64,000 bases of DNA from Pseudomonas weihenstephanensis (GTDB lineage Bacteria; Pseudomonadota; Gammaproteobacteria; Pseudomonadales; Pseudomonadaceae). Shown here piece by piece: positions 47,999 to 58,213 of this stretch (its first letter is position 1; each line of letters begins with the position of its first letter). Where the stretch lies: assembly GCF_001043055.1 (NCBI RefSeq), contig NZ_JYLF01000003.1, positions 496,001 through 560,000 on the forward strand, given 5' to 3'. The position numbers and the translations under genes were made by a program. The notes beneath the pieces were generated by a model. That model was not told the origin of the DNA and made no database searches. It saw nothing but the letters and a program-made list of their open reading frames with translations.

Positions 47999-49440
47999 CA
48001 GGCGTCACCTCCAAACACATCAATGTCACGGAACACGCACGCGGGCGATGCATGCCCCACGCGAATCACTTGGTTGGGCTCGCCCTTGCCGCAGTTCGGC
48101 GTGCCCAGCACTTTAAAGGTGCTGGCGTCGCCCACGGCGCTCAGGCTGCGCCAAAACTGTTCGGAAATGCCCCGGTAGTTGGGGTTTTTCACCACGCCCT
48201 TGAGTTCGCCATTCTCGATCAGTTGACCCCATTCGCAGCCGAACTGGAATTTATTGCGCGCATCATCAATCGACCACGAACGGTTGGTCGCCATCAGAAT
48301 GCCGCTTTCGATACCGCCAATCAGTTGTTGCATCGATTGCTCGCCTGGCTCGACGTTGAGGTTAGCCATGCGATCAATCGGCGGACGATTCCAGCCACAG
48401 GCCCGGCTGTTGGCCACGCCCTCGAGGCCGGAGCGAAATTGCGACAAGGCACCGCCCAATGGGCGCAACAGCAAGCCTTCGCGAATCAGGTATTCCTTAC
48501 GCGCGGGCGTGCCGTCATCGTCATGGCTGTAGCTGGCAAGCTCTTCAGGGAGGGTGGGGTCGAACGTCACATTGAGCAATTTCGAACCGTATTGCAGGTG
48601 CCCGAAGTCGCTGGTCTTAACGAAACTGGTGCCCGCGTAATTACGCTCATCACCCAGAATGCGGTCCAGTTCCAGCGGGTGGCCGATGGACTCGTGGATT
48701 TGCAGAATCATCTGGTCCGGCATCAGCAACAGGTCGCGTTTGCCTTGGGGGGCGTTGGCCGCCAGCAGTAATTGCAAGGCTTGGTCGGCGACGTGCGGGG
48801 CTGCGCCGATCAGCCCGCAGCGGCTGATGACATCGGCACCGCCTTGTTGGCCAAAATTGTCGCGGCCCAAACTGCGGGTCTGGCTGTCGTGGCCGTCGTA
48901 CGCGGTGACTGACATACCCGGATAAACAAAGCGCTGCGCCTGACGTAACTCGGCGCCTGCGTTGTTGAGGTAAATCTGTTCGACGAGATTCAGGCCCAGG
49001 CCCACCTCCCAGCTCACCAGCCGCTCATCGTTGGGCACAGCGGCAGATTCGGCGCTCAGCAGCTCAAAGCACTCGCTGAGCGAAGGGAAAGGTTGGTCGA
49101 GGTTGGGCGAACAGTAATCGGCGCGTTCGCCCGACACCGGCTCTTGGCTCAGGTCGAGCAGCGTGTGGGCAGCGATCAGGCCGGCCTGCGCTTCGGCCCG
49201 CTCCAGCGCGGCTTGCAAGCCGGCTTGCGACAGGTCATTGGTGGCGGCATAAGCTTCGACACCGTTGATGCGCACGGTCAGCATTGCGCCTTGGTCGTGA
49301 TTGAAAGAAGGCGGCTCTGCGACATGCTTGCGTACCGACAGGTATTGCCCGGACTCGCGCACATAACGTAACGAAAAGAACTCGGCCCGGGTGCGCAGCG
49401 CGTCGAAGCGCTGCTTGAGCTGAGGGTAGAAATCAAACAT
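47998..49440 (-). CDS. TldD-like zinc metallopeptidase
   Basis: 480 residues. The zinc motif HESIGH is at 249-254 (MILQIHESIGHPLELDR), the HExxxH form of TldD. The C-terminal CKNPNYRG-like segment (VKNPNYRGISEQFW) is present. With the coupled TldE-like gene it should form a heterodimeric protease for small or unfolded peptides. Its sequence is not the canonical TldD, which lies near other genes in Pseudomonas, so this is a second pair. Its substrate is unknown and no precursor peptide gene is evident nearby. Confidence 0.9.
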   Translation of the reverse strand: MFDFYPQLKQRFDALRTRAEFFSLRYVRESGQYLSVRKHVAEPPSFNHDQGAMLTVRINGVEAYAATNDLSQAGLQAALERAEAQAGLIAAHTLLDLSQEPVSGERADYCSPNLDQPFPSLSECFELLSAESAAVPNDERLVSWEVGLGLNLVEQIYLNNAGAELRQAQRFVYPGMSVTAYDGHDSQTRSLGRDNFGQQGGADVISRCGLIGAAPHVADQALQLLLAANAPQGKRDLLLMPDQMILQIHESIGHPLELDRILGDERNYAGTSFVKTSDFGHLQYGSKLLNVTFDPTLPEELASYSHDDDGTPARKEYLIREGLLLRPLGGALSQFRSGLEGVANSRACGWNRPPIDRMANLNVEPGEQSMQQLIGGIESGILMATNRSWSIDDARNKFQFGCEWGQLIENGELKGVVKNPNYRGISEQFWRSLSAVGDASTFKVLGTPNCGKGEPNQVIRVGHASPACVFRDIDVFGGDA

Positions 49441-49471
49441 GCACAGACCTCCTTGTTGAGAGCGAAAGCGG

Positions 49472-49514
49472 CCTCACCCCAACCCTCTCCCGCAGGGAGA
49501 GGGTTGGGGTGAGG
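49472..49514. repeat. Perfect 20-bp-arm palindrome
   Basis: Arms of 20 bp (CCTCACCCCAACCCTCTCCC and its complement) with a 3-nt loop. It follows the RraA-like stop on the minus strand and precedes the TldD start. It is the most regular example of the CCCTCACCC/GGGTGAGGG class in the window and would also form a terminator-like stem. Confidence 0.75.
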
Positions 49515-49532
49515 GTTACTCAGGGCAGCGAT

Positions 49533-50228
49533 TTAAACCGGGCAACCCTTGGCGCGCAGGATGGCGTCAAAACGGTCCGGGTCCAGCGTGCCTTCTTCAA
49601 TGGCCTTGAGGGTCGCTTGTTCACGCGCCAACAGATCATGGCAGCGGATCAGCAACTCTGGCAGCTCAGTGCGTGATGCGGCAACCACGCCATCGCCATC
49701 GCCAATCATCAGGTCGCCAGGCATGACCAACATGCCCGCGCACGAGATCGGCACGTTGATTTCGCCGCCGCCGTCTGTGCTCGGGCCACGGTGTACGCCG
49801 CCGATGGCGTAAGCCGGCAGCTCGCCTGTTTGCCACTCGTCAAGGTCGCGCAGGGCACCGTTGATCACGACGCCGACGATGCCGGCTTTAAGGGCCATGG
49901 CGCGCATGATGCCGCCAAATACAGCGCGGGTCAGGTCGGCGCTGCCGTCGATCACCAGCACATCGCCGGGGCGGGCCATTTGCATGGCTTTGAGAATCAT
50001 CAGGTTGTCGCCGGGACGCACGCGCACGGTCAGTGCGCTGCCGAGCATCGGGCGGTTGCCGTGGAACGACTTGAGACCCAGGCCGCCAACGTTGCGGCCC
50101 AGGCAGTCGCTGACAGCGGCGGCAGGGATCTTGCTGAACTCGGTCAGCCATTTTGGATCGAGAGGTTCTGCGTTTGGATTAATCAGGAAGCCGGTTGGCC
50201 ATTTGCTCGAAGAGACAACATCAAACAT
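49533..50228 (-). CDS. RraA-fold protein (4-hydroxy-4-methyl-2-oxoglutarate/4-carboxy-4-hydroxy-2-oxoadipate aldolase-like)
   Basis: 231 residues. The core (about 50-170) has RPGDVLVIDGSADLTRAVFGG (about 84-104) and the family signature VGVVINGALRDLDEW (about 112-126), with the conserved Arg-Asp pair. RraA-like proteins are either RNase E inhibitors or class II pyruvate aldolases/oxaloacetate decarboxylases. At 231 residues, longer than RraA (about 160), the aldolase type is more likely. Substrate unknown. Confidence 0.83.
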   Translation of the reverse strand: MFDVVSSSKWPTGFLINPNAEPLDPKWLTEFSKIPAAAVSDCLGRNVGGLGLKSFHGNRPMLGSALTVRVRPGDNLMILKAMQMARPGDVLVIDGSADLTRAVFGGIMRAMALKAGIVGVVINGALRDLDEWQTGELPAYAIGGVHRGPSTDGGGEINVPISCAGMLVMPGDLMIGDGDGVVAASRTELPELLIRCHDLLAREQATLKAIEEGTLDPDRFDAILRAKGCPV

Positions 50229-50365
50229 AGAAAACCTCTTGGCCAGGCAGGTGCTGGCGTGTCGGGTGGGGCGGGGGGGTGAGGCGCGAAACGAGGCACT
50301 AGATTAGGCCTGCGTTGAGGCCGGGGCAAGCGGGGGGAAGATGAAACAATGAACGACACCCACCC

Positions 50366-50458
50366 CGTAGTCGCTGCCGAAGGCTGCGATGAGGGGTGTG
50401 GCGGGTTCAAGAATACGGGGGGGCAACCCCCCCTTCGCAGCCTGCGGCAGCGACTACC
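50366..50458. repeat. Paired REP-like element
   Basis: CGTAGTCGCTGCCGAAGGCTGCGATGAGGGG is mirrored by CCTTCGCAGCCTGCGGCAGCGACTACC, with a variable centre. It is downstream of betA on the minus strand. Confidence 0.75.
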
Positions 50459-50470
50459 GATTGATCGCTG

Positions 50471-52174
50471 TTACTGCGCGGTACGGCTCACGTCACGCAG
50501 CGGCTTGCCGCGTACCGGTGCATCACCTGCCACGTAGTAGTCAGCGGTGCTGCGCGGCAACGGCTGGCGACCACGGATCTTGTCGGCGATTTTCTCGGCG
50601 ATCATGATCGTTGGGGCGTTCAGGTTACCGGTGGTGATCAGCGGCATGATCGAGGCATCGACCACACGCAGACCCTGCATGCCATGCACACGGCCTTCGC
50701 CGTCTACCACGGCCATCTCGTCGGTGCCCATTTTGCACGAGCAAGAGGGGTGGAACGCGGTCTCGGCATGTTCGCGGATAAACGTGTCCAGCTCTTCGTC
50801 TGTCTGTTTGTCGATACCGGGGCTGATTTCACGGCCACGGTAAGCGTCCAGCGCAGGCTGCTGCATGATTTCACGGGTCAGGCGGATGCCGTCACGGAAC
50901 TCTTGCCAGTCTTGCTCGGCTGCCATGTAGTTAAACAAGATGCTTGGGTATTCACGCGGGTCTTTGGACTTCACGTTGATCCGGCCACGGCTCGGCGAAC
51001 GCATGGAACCCATGTGCGCCTGGAAACCGTGTTCTTTCACGCCGTTGCTGCCGTTGTAGTTAATCGCGACTGGCAGGAAGTGATACTGAATGTTTGGCCA
51101 CTCGAACTCTTCGCGGGTGCGGATAAAACCACCGGCTTCGAACTGGTTGCTCGCGCCAATGCCTTTGCCCAGGAACATCCACTCAGCGCCAATTGCCGGC
51201 TGGTTCCACCACAACAGTGACGGGTACAGCGACACCGGCTGGGTGCAGGCGTATTGCAGGTACAGCTCAAGGTGGTCTTGCAGGTTCCGGCCCACGCCTG
51301 GCAGGTCATGAACCACCGGGATGTCGAGGCTGTTAAGCAACTCGGCCGGGCCGACGCCGGAGCGTTGCAGCACGGTCGGCGAACCGATGGCGCCGCTGCA
51401 CAGCAGCACTTCTTTACGGGCCTTGGCCTGAATGCGGGTGTCGCTGTCGCCGACCATGTAGGACACGCCAACGGCACGCTTGCCTTCAAACAGGATTTTG
51501 TCGGTCAAGGCGTGGGTGACGATTTTCAACGTCGAACGCTGCTTGGCCGTGTCCAAGTAACCGCGGGCGGTGCTGGCGCGACGGCCGTTCGGCGTCACGG
51601 TACGGTCCATCGGGCCGAAACCTTCCTGCTGGTAGCCGTTCAAGTCTTCGGTGCGCGGGTAGCCCGCTTGTACACCGGCTTCAACCATGGCGTGGAACAG
51701 CACGTTGTTCCCGGCTTTAGGCGTGGTCACGCTGACCGGACCGTCGCCACCGTGGTAGTCGTTCGGGCCGATGTCACGGGTTTCAGCCTTGCGGAAGTAC
51801 GGCAGGCAGTCCAGGTACGTCCAGTCTTCGAGGCCCGGGTTTTTCGCCCAGCCGTCGTAGTCCATTGCGTTACCGCGGATGTAGCACATGCCGTTGATCA
51901 GGGACGAGCCGCCCAGACCTTTGCCACGGCCACATTCCATGCGGCGGTTATCCATGTGTGGCTCTGGATCGGTTTCGAAGGCCCAGTTGTAGCGGCGGCC
52001 TTGCAGCGGGAATGCCAGTGCCGCAGGCATTTGCGTGCGGAAGTCGAAACGGTAGTCCGGGCCGCCAGCTTCAAGCAGCAGCACGGTGACGCCTTGGTCT
52101 TCAGTCAGACGGGTCGCCAGGGTGTTACCGGCAGAACCGGCACCAATGATGATGTAGTCGAATTCTTGGGACAT
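50471..52174 (-). CDS. betA: Choline dehydrogenase
   Basis: 567 residues from the ATG at 52174 (MSQEFDY), preferred over an upstream frame that runs into a repeat. GMC oxidoreductase signature: [15 protein letters not shown] (FAD site, about 8-22), [15 protein letters not shown] (about 82-96) and [15 protein letters not shown]. The active-site His is in [13 protein letters not shown] (about 467-479). It oxidises choline to betaine aldehyde at the membrane. It is the last gene of betI-betB-betA. Confidence 0.97.
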   Translation of the reverse strand: MSQEFDYIIIGAGSAGNTLATRLTEDQGVTVLLLEAGGPDYRFDFRTQMPAALAFPLQGRRYNWAFETDPEPHMDNRRMECGRGKGLGGSSLINGMCYIRGNAMDYDGWAKNPGLEDWTYLDCLPYFRKAETRDIGPNDYHGGDGPVSVTTPKAGNNVLFHAMVEAGVQAGYPRTEDLNGYQQEGFGPMDRTVTPNGRRASTARGYLDTAKQRSTLKIVTHALTDKILFEGKRAVGVSYMVGDSDTRIQAKARKEVLLCSGAIGSPTVLQRSGVGPAELLNSLDIPVVHDLPGVGRNLQDHLELYLQYACTQPVSLYPSLLWWNQPAIGAEWMFLGKGIGASNQFEAGGFIRTREEFEWPNIQYHFLPVAINYNGSNGVKEHGFQAHMGSMRSPSRGRINVKSKDPREYPSILFNYMAAEQDWQEFRDGIRLTREIMQQPALDAYRGREISPGIDKQTDEELDTFIREHAETAFHPSCSCKMGTDEMAVVDGEGRVHGMQGLRVVDASIMPLITTGNLNAPTIMIAEKIADKIRGRQPLPRSTADYYVAGDAPVRGKPLRDVSRTAQ

Positions 52175-52202
52175 AAAATGCACCCTCGTATAAATAAAGA
52201 AC

Positions 52203-52275
52203 GCTGTAGTCGCTGCCCAAGGCTGCTGCGAAGGATTGCTGTGCAACCCTTCGCAACCTGCGGCAGCGACGACCA
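52203..52275. repeat. Paired REP-like element in the betB-betA gap
   Basis: TGTAGTCGCTGCCCAAGGCTGCTGCGAAGG is mirrored by CCTTCGCAACCTGCGGCAGCGACGACC. It occupies most of the 122-bp gap between betB and betA and could alter their relative expression by stabilising the betB 3' end. Confidence 0.7.
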
Positions 52276-52296
52276 GTAATCGGCTGTCAGGTGGGT

Positions 52297-53769
52297 TTAG
52301 AACACCGAGACGTAATCGCCCAGCTCTACCTGTACCGATTTGATCTGGGTGTACTGAGCCAGCGAGCTGATACCGTTTTCACGGCCAATGCCCGACTGCT
52401 TGTAGCCGCCCACCGGCATTTTTGCGTCGGATTCGCCCCAGGCGTTGATCCAGCAAATACCCGCTTCCAATTGATGAATCACGCGGTGAGCGCGGTTCAG
52501 GTCTTTGGTCACCAGGCCCGCAGCCAGACCGAACTCGGTGTCATTGGCGCGGCGGATCACTTCTTCTTCGGTGTCATAGGTGAGGATGCTCATCACCGGG
52601 CCGAAGATTTCTTCTTTAACAATGGTCATGTCGTCGGTGCAGTCGGTGAACACGGTCGGTGCCACGAATGCGCCTTTGGCCAGGTCGCCTTCGGTCAGGC
52701 GTTCGCCGCCGCACAGTACGCGGGCGCCTTGCTCTTTACCCTTGGCAATGTAGCCAAGCACGCTTTCCATGTGGGCAAAGCTGACCAACGGGCCGAAGTT
52801 GGTGTTTTCGTCTTCCGGGTTGCCGATGCGGATGCGCGCAACGCGCTCCAGAATCTTGGCTTCGAATGCGGCTTTGAGTGCAGTCGGCACGAACACGCGG
52901 GTGCCGTTGGTGCACACCTGGCCCGAGCTGTAGAAGTTGGCCATCATCGCGGTGTCAGCCGCGCGGTCCAGGTCGGCGTCGTCAAAAATGATCAGTGGCG
53001 ACTTGCCGCCCAACTCCATCGTCACGTCCTTCAAGGAAGAGCTGGTGGCGCTGGCGGTGACTTTTTTGCCGGTGTCGGTGCCGCCGGTGAACGAGATTTT
53101 TTCGATGCGCGGGTGTTCGGTCAGCCAGGTGCCGACTTCACGGCCGCTGCCGGTCAGTACGTTGAACACGCCGTCTGGCAGGCCCGCAGCCGTGAAGATT
53201 TCAGCCAGTTTCAAGGTGGTCAGCGAGGTGACTTCGCTTGGCTTGAAGATCATTGCGTTGCCCGCTGCCAGCGCCGGTGCGGATTTCCACAGGGCGATCT
53301 GGATCGGGTAGTTCCACGCGCCGATACCGGCCACAACGCCCAGCGGCTCGCGACGGGTGTAGACGAACGAGGTGTCGCGCAGCGGGATTTGCTCGCCTTC
53401 AATCGCAGGCGCCAGGCCAGCGTAGTACTCCAGCACGTCAGCACCGGTGACGATGTCAACGTAGCGGGTTTCGGAGTACGACTTGCCGGTGTCCAGGGTT
53501 TCCAGCGCGGCCAGTTCATCGTTGCGCTCGCGCAGGATGTCCACCGCGCGGCGCAGGATGCGCGAACGCGCCATGGAGGTCATGGCAGCCCAGATTTTCT
53601 GGCCTTTTTCAGCGCTGACAACCGCGCGCTCAACGTCTTCCTTGGTCGCACGTTGCACTTGTGCGAGGACTTCGCCGTTAGCCGGGTTGATGGCATCGAA
53701 GGTTGCATCGCTGCTGGCGTCTGTGTAACCGCCGTCGATGTAAAGTTTTTGCAGTTCGAAACGGGCCAT
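52297..53769 (-). CDS. betB: Betaine aldehyde dehydrogenase
   Basis: 490 residues from the ATG at 53769 ([14 protein letters not shown]). Aldehyde dehydrogenase motifs: active-site Glu in [14 protein letters not shown] (about 252-265), Cys in [15 protein letters not shown] (about 278-292) and the [13 protein letters not shown] segment. It oxidises betaine aldehyde to glycine betaine with NAD(P). It is 110 bp after betI. Confidence 0.97.
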   Translation of the reverse strand: MARFELQKLYIDGGYTDASSDATFDAINPANGEVLAQVQRATKEDVERAVVSAEKGQKIWAAMTSMARSRILRRAVDILRERNDELAALETLDTGKSYSETRYVDIVTGADVLEYYAGLAPAIEGEQIPLRDTSFVYTRREPLGVVAGIGAWNYPIQIALWKSAPALAAGNAMIFKPSEVTSLTTLKLAEIFTAAGLPDGVFNVLTGSGREVGTWLTEHPRIEKISFTGGTDTGKKVTASATSSSLKDVTMELGGKSPLIIFDDADLDRAADTAMMANFYSSGQVCTNGTRVFVPTALKAAFEAKILERVARIRIGNPEDENTNFGPLVSFAHMESVLGYIAKGKEQGARVLCGGERLTEGDLAKGAFVAPTVFTDCTDDMTIVKEEIFGPVMSILTYDTEEEVIRRANDTEFGLAAGLVTKDLNRAHRVIHQLEAGICWINAWGESDAKMPVGGYKQSGIGRENGISSLAQYTQIKSVQVELGDYVSVF

Positions 53770-53878
53770 AAAATCCTCGCAAGTGCATAAGTGGTTGGCG
53801 TTGATCGTGGAGCGGGATGCCATCTAACTGGGGCAACTCAGATTCACGACAGTTCAGGGGTTAAGCGTTAATTGAGGC

Positions 53879-54472
53879 TTAACTCACCTGTTTCGCCAGT
53901 TGTAGATCCATGTATTCGTAGCAGATGCGTTGCGCCTGTTCTGTGTCGAAAGCATCTCCCGACAGGGCGCCACGCAGCCATAGTCCATCGATGAGGGCCG
54001 CCAGGCCGCGCGCTGCCGAGCGGGCTTCGGCCTGCGGCAACACACGACGAAACTGGCAGCACAGATTGGAATACAGGCGGTGATCGTTGATCCGCTGCAA
54101 TCTGTGCAACGACGGTTGGTGCATGCTGGCAGCCCAGAAGGCGAGCCAGGTTTTCATTGCCGGGCCACTGACTTGGCTGGCGTCAAAGTTGCCTTCAACG
54201 ATGACCTGCAAGTGAGCCCTCGGGCTGTCGTCGTCCAGCGCTTGGCGGCGCTCGGTGACGTTGTCGATCAAGACGTTCATCAAGTACCGCATGGTGGCGG
54301 CAATCAGACCGTTCTTGTCTCGAAAATAGTGGCTGATGATGCCGTTCGACACACCGGCCAAACGGGCAATCAGCGCAATGCTGGCATCCGCCATGCCAAC
54401 CTGATCGACGGCCTGTAAGGTGGCTTCGATCAACTGTTGACGGCGTATGGGTTGCATACCGACCTTGGGCAT
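53879..54472 (-). CDS. betI: Choline-responsive TetR-family repressor BetI
   Basis: 197 residues. The N-terminal TetR helix-turn-helix (about 8-55, [31 protein letters not shown]) and start [18 protein letters not shown] match BetI. It represses the bet genes in the absence of choline. It leads the betI-betB-betA operon, divergent from betT, with a perfect palindrome between the two. Confidence 0.97.
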   Translation of the reverse strand: MPKVGMQPIRRQQLIEATLQAVDQVGMADASIALIARLAGVSNGIISHYFRDKNGLIAATMRYLMNVLIDNVTERRQALDDDSPRAHLQVIVEGNFDASQVSGPAMKTWLAFWAASMHQPSLHRLQRINDHRLYSNLCCQFRRVLPQAEARSAARGLAALIDGLWLRGALSGDAFDTEQAQRICYEYMDLQLAKQVS

Positions 54473-54542
54473 TTTTGCTCATCTCCTTGGGCCGGCGGAC
54501 AGTGCAGGAAAGATCACTGAACGGCGGCCAGTCTATTTTGTT

Positions 54543-54562
54543 TTGATTGAACGTTCAATCAA
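54543..54562. promoter_or_regulatory. BetI operator
   Basis: Perfect 20-bp palindrome (TTGATTGAACGTTCAATCAA), 71 bp upstream of the betI start. BetI sites known in other bacteria contain the same ATTGAACGTTCAAT core. Confidence 0.82.
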
Positions 54563-54659
54563 CAAAGAATACTATCTGCGACAATTCGTCGCGATTGATG
54601 CCGTTTCCCTACGCATGAATGGCGCCAAACGACACTGTAATTTCTTCTGAATCCCTTAC

Positions 54660-54762
54660 GTCTGTAGGAGCGAACGTGGTCGCGAAGGTCTTTACCGATA
54701 CGCGCGGTAGCCGAGCAGGCACGGTGCTGTTGGGACGATCGCGAGCAAGCTCACGCCTGCAC
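54660..54762. repeat. REP element of the GTAGGAGCGA class
   Basis: Begins TGTAGGAGCGAACGTGGTCGCGA and ends with an inverse GCGAGCAAGCTCACGCCTGC half. This is the common fluorescens/putida REP type, different from the GTAGTCGCTGCC family found elsewhere in the window. Confidence 0.65.
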
Positions 54763-54906
54763 ACGGTGCGTTGGCTGAACATACGAACGGGTCCAGTTTT
54801 TTTGCGGTGCCTTTATATCACTCGACCGTTGGTCGCTATCTAAGCGTTTGGTCGGGTGTTGCTTTGCATCAAGTTCTTCTCTCGCGCTGCCTGGAGCATC
54901 CGTGCA

Positions 54907-56919
54907 ATGAGTTCTGCTTCTCTTATAAAGACCCCACCGCAAAAGGTGACGGTCAACGGTTGGGTGTTTTACACCTCCACTGCCTTGATCTTGTTGTTGA
55001 CTGCCATTTTGATTGCCGCGCCACAAGAAGCCGGCCGCCTGCTGGGCATTGCCCAAGAGTGGCTGTCGCGCTCCTTTGGCTGGTACTACATGGTGGTGAT
55101 TGCCGCGTACCTGATCTTTGTGGTCGGTCTGGCGTTTTCTTCGTACGGCAAACTGAAACTGGGGACCAAGCAAGACACCCCGGACTTCAGCTATGGCGCG
55201 TGGGCCGGGATGCTGTTCTCGTCGGGTATCGGCATCTCGTTGCTGTATTTCGGCGCGTCCGAGCCGCTGGACCACTACTTCAATCCGCCAGAAGGCGTGT
55301 CGGGCAGCCATGAAGCCGCGCGTCAGGCGCTGCAACTGACGTTCCTGCATTGGGGCCTGCACGGCTGGGCGATTTACGCGCTGGTCGGTTTGGCCGTGGC
55401 CTATTTTGCCTACCGTCATAACCAGCCGCTGGCGCTGCGTTCGGCGTTGTACCCCTTGATGGGCGAGCGTTGGGTGAAAGGCGCTGCGGGCCATGCGGTG
55501 GATGGTTTCGGCATGTTCGTGACCTTGCTCGGCCTGGTGACCAACCTGGGGATTGGCTCGATGCAAGTGTCGTCCGGGCTGGAAAACCTGTTCGGTATGG
55601 AACACAGCAATACCAATTTGCTGATCGTCATCATCGTGATGAGCACCGTGGCCACCATCGCTGCCGTTTCGGGCGTTGAAAACGGCATCCGTCGCCTGTC
55701 CAACCTGAACATCGTGCTGTTCAGTGGCTTGCTGATTTTCGTGTTGTTGTTTGGCCCCACCTTGCACCTGCTCAACGGCTTTGTGCAGAACACCGGCGAT
55801 TACCTCAACGGTATCGTCATGAAAACCTTCGACCTGTACGTGTACGAAGGCGACACCCAAAAAACCGAAGGCTGGTTGGGTCTGTGGACCCTGTTCTACT
55901 GGGCGTGGTGGATTTCCTGGGCCCCATTCGTAGGCATGTTCATTGCGCGTATTTCCCGTGGCCGTACCGTGCGTGAGCTGGTGGCTGGGGTGTTGCTGAT
56001 CCCGCTGGGCTTTACCTTGGTCTGGTTGTCGATCTTCGGTAACTCGGCACTGGATCTGGTGGTTAACCACGGTGCGGTGGAGCTGGGCAAGACGGCGCTG
56101 GAACAGCCGTCGATGGCGATCTACCAACTGCTTGAGCATTACCCGGCGTCGAAAATCGTGATTGGCGTGTCGATCTTTGTCGGTTTTGTGTTGTTCCTGA
56201 CCCCTGCGGATTCTGGCGCGGTGATGATGGCCAACCTGTCGTGCAAAGGCGGTGATGTGGACGAAGATGCCCCGCACTGGTTGCGTATCTTCTGGTCGGT
56301 CGTGATCACTCTGGTGACCATTGGTCTGCTGTTTGCCGGTAACTTTGCGGCGATGCAAACCATGGTGGTGTTGGCGGGGCTGCCGTTCTCGGTGGTGCTG
56401 GTTCTGTTTATGTTTGGCCTGCACAAAGCAATGCGTCAGGACACCCAAATGGAGCTGGAACAAGCGGAGTTGGCGGCGCGTGGTCGTCGTGGTTTCTTCA
56501 GCGAGCGTTTGACCGCCCAGGAGTTGCAACCGACCCAGGCGGTGGTGCAGCGCTTCATGGACAAACACGTCACACCTGCACTGGAAGAAGCGGCCGTGCA
56601 ACTGCGCAGCCAAGGCATGAGCGTGCAGACCCTGCTGGGCAAGGCCAAACGTTGCATGGGTGTGCGGGTTGAAATGGACGAGGGCAACCCGTTCGTTTAC
56701 GAAGTCAGCCTGGACGGTTACCTGGCCGCGCCAAGCGAGTCGACGCAAGACGCGGCGACGGATGAAGAAGTGCGCAGTCGTTACTACCGTGCCGAAGTGT
56801 ACTTGCACAACGGCAGCCAGGAGTACGACTTGATGGGCTTCACGGATGAGCAAATCACCCGTGACGTGCTCGATCAGTTTGAAAGCCATCGCCAACTCCT
56901 TGGCCGGGTTTATAGCTGA
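54907..56919 (+). CDS. betT: BCCT-family choline transporter BetT
   Basis: 670 residues from the ATG at 54907. There are 12 predicted helices (about 20-510) with BCCT motifs GIGISLLYFGASEPLDHY (about 103-120) and FYWAWWISWAPFVGMFIARISRGRTVRE (about 328-355). The long hydrophilic C-terminal domain (about 520-670) is characteristic of osmosensing BetT. It imports choline by proton symport. It is divergent from betI. Confidence 0.96.
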   Translation: MSSASLIKTPPQKVTVNGWVFYTSTALILLLTAILIAAPQEAGRLLGIAQEWLSRSFGWYYMVVIAAYLIFVVGLAFSSYGKLKLGTKQDTPDFSYGAWAGMLFSSGIGISLLYFGASEPLDHYFNPPEGVSGSHEAARQALQLTFLHWGLHGWAIYALVGLAVAYFAYRHNQPLALRSALYPLMGERWVKGAAGHAVDGFGMFVTLLGLVTNLGIGSMQVSSGLENLFGMEHSNTNLLIVIIVMSTVATIAAVSGVENGIRRLSNLNIVLFSGLLIFVLLFGPTLHLLNGFVQNTGDYLNGIVMKTFDLYVYEGDTQKTEGWLGLWTLFYWAWWISWAPFVGMFIARISRGRTVRELVAGVLLIPLGFTLVWLSIFGNSALDLVVNHGAVELGKTALEQPSMAIYQLLEHYPASKIVIGVSIFVGFVLFLTPADSGAVMMANLSCKGGDVDEDAPHWLRIFWSVVITLVTIGLLFAGNFAAMQTMVVLAGLPFSVVLVLFMFGLHKAMRQDTQMELEQAELAARGRRGFFSERLTAQELQPTQAVVQRFMDKHVTPALEEAAVQLRSQGMSVQTLLGKAKRCMGVRVEMDEGNPFVYEVSLDGYLAAPSESTQDAATDEEVRSRYYRAEVYLHNGSQEYDLMGFTDEQITRDVLDQFESHRQLLGRVYS

Positions 56920-56932
56920 TTGCGGTTCAGGG

Positions 56933-57040
56933 CACCCTCTCCCTAACCCTCTCCCTTTGGGAGAGGGAACTGACTTGAGGTGTTCTTGAATTTGCGTGTG
57001 ATCAGCTCCCTCTCCCTTTGGGAGAGGGTTGGGGCGAGGG
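56933..57040. repeat. Composite palindromic repeat, copy A
   Basis: CTCTCCCTTTGGGAGAG stems at both ends flank the core TTGAGGTGTTCTTGAATT...GATCAG, which it shares with copy B at 43500-43600. It lies between the convergent betT and choline ATPase genes. Confidence 0.7.
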
Positions 57041-57046
57041 CCGCGT

Positions 57047-58213
57047 CTAGCCCAGATTTTTGCCCAATAACGCGTGATACAGCTCTGTATCTCCCAAAAT
57101 GCCTACCACCTGCTGATTGTCGTGCAGCACCAGTTTGTTGCCGGTCTGGTAGCGAATCTGCAACGCATCCCGCATCCCGATCCCTGCATCCACCAACGTA
57201 GGCCTGCGGCCCAGGCTTTCAACCGCTTGGCCCCGCGTCCAGCTCTGCAAGTCAGTCTGTTGCGTAGCGTGTACGGTGTTGCCTTCAGCCAGATCAATCC
57301 AGGAGTCATCCCCAGGATCAATGCACACCGAACCCCTCACCCGTTTGCAGTTGCCTAACGGACGCATCAGGCTGCGCCCGCACAGCACGTTCAGCGGGTT
57401 GGTGTGCGCGACGAAGGTGCGCACATAGTCATCGGCCGGGTTGAGCACGATGTCTTCCGGCTTGCTGTATTGAATGATGCGCCCGTCCTTCATGATCGCG
57501 ATGCGGCTGCCCAGTTTCAGCGCTTCATCCAGGTCATGGCTGACGAACACAATGGTCTTGTTCAGCTTGCGTTGCAGCGCCAGCAGTTCGTCCTGCAAGC
57601 CCTGACGGATCAACGGGTCGAGGGCCGAGAACGGTTCATCCATCAGCAAAATATCGGCGTCCATCGCCAATGCCCGCGCCAGCCCTACACGCTGCTGCAT
57701 GCCACCGCTCAGCTCATCGGGCTTTTTGTTGCGCCATTGGGTCAGCCCCACCAGTTCCAGTTTTTCGTCCACCAGCGTACGCCGCTCCTTTTCGGGGCGG
57801 CCCTGCATTTCGAGGCCGAAGCTGATGTTTTCGCGCACGGTCAGCCACGGCATCAAGGCGAATTTTTGAAACACCATAGCGATGCGCCGGGTGCGCATCA
57901 TTTTCAGCTCGGCCGCCGTGCACGCGGCGATGTCGATCTGCTTGCCTTCATGCTCCACGTACAGATGGCCACGGCTCACCGTGTTCAGGCCGTTGATGCA
58001 GCGAAGCAAACTGGACTTGCCCGAGCCGGACAACCCCATCAATACGCAGATTTCGCCTTTGTCGATGTCCAGGCTGGCCTTTTCAACGCCCACAATCTGC
58101 CCGGTTTTTTTCAGGATCTGATCGCGGCTCATGCCTTGGTCCAACAGGCCAAGGGCCGCGCGCGGGTCTTTGGCAAAAATCACGTCGACGTTATCGAAAC
58201 GGACAATGCTCAT
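57047..58213 (-). CDS. cbcV: Choline/betaine ABC transporter ATP-binding protein
   Basis: 388 residues, ProV type. Walker A is GLSGSGKSS (about 59-67), the ABC signature is LSGGMQQRVGLARAL (about 163-177) and Walker B is ILLMDEPFSALD (about 183-194). A C-terminal CBS-like region (about 280-388) follows. It drives quaternary-amine uptake with the permease, with which its start overlaps by 4 bp. Position after betT matches cbcV of P. aeruginosa. Confidence 0.93.
   Translation of the reverse strand: MSIVRFDNVDVIFAKDPRAALGLLDQGMSRDQILKKTGQIVGVEKASLDIDKGEICVLMGLSGSGKSSLLRCINGLNTVSRGHLYVEHEGKQIDIAACTAAELKMMRTRRIAMVFQKFALMPWLTVRENISFGLEMQGRPEKERRTLVDEKLELVGLTQWRNKKPDELSGGMQQRVGLARALAMDADILLMDEPFSALDPLIRQGLQDELLALQRKLNKTIVFVSHDLDEALKLGSRIAIMKDGRIIQYSKPEDIVLNPADDYVRTFVAHTNPLNVLCGRSLMRPLGNCKRVRGSVCIDPGDDSWIDLAEGNTVHATQQTDLQSWTRGQAVESLGRRPTLVDAGIGMRDALQIRYQTGNKLVLHDNQQVVGILGDTELYHALLGKNLG

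Larger units (their letters stand above)
54473..54906. promoter_or_regulatory. betI/betT divergent control region (434 bp)
   Basis: This gap holds the BetI operator candidate (54543-54562) near betI and a repeat (54660-54762) in the middle. The betT promoter must lie to the right of the repeat. I see no coding frame or RNA gene. Confidence 0.55.

Noticed and set aside
54751..56895. 714-codon open frame antisense to betT
   Set aside because: It is a shadow of betT. The translation is rich in His, Gln and Arg, as expected from reading high-GC codons backwards, and has no domain or ribosome site.
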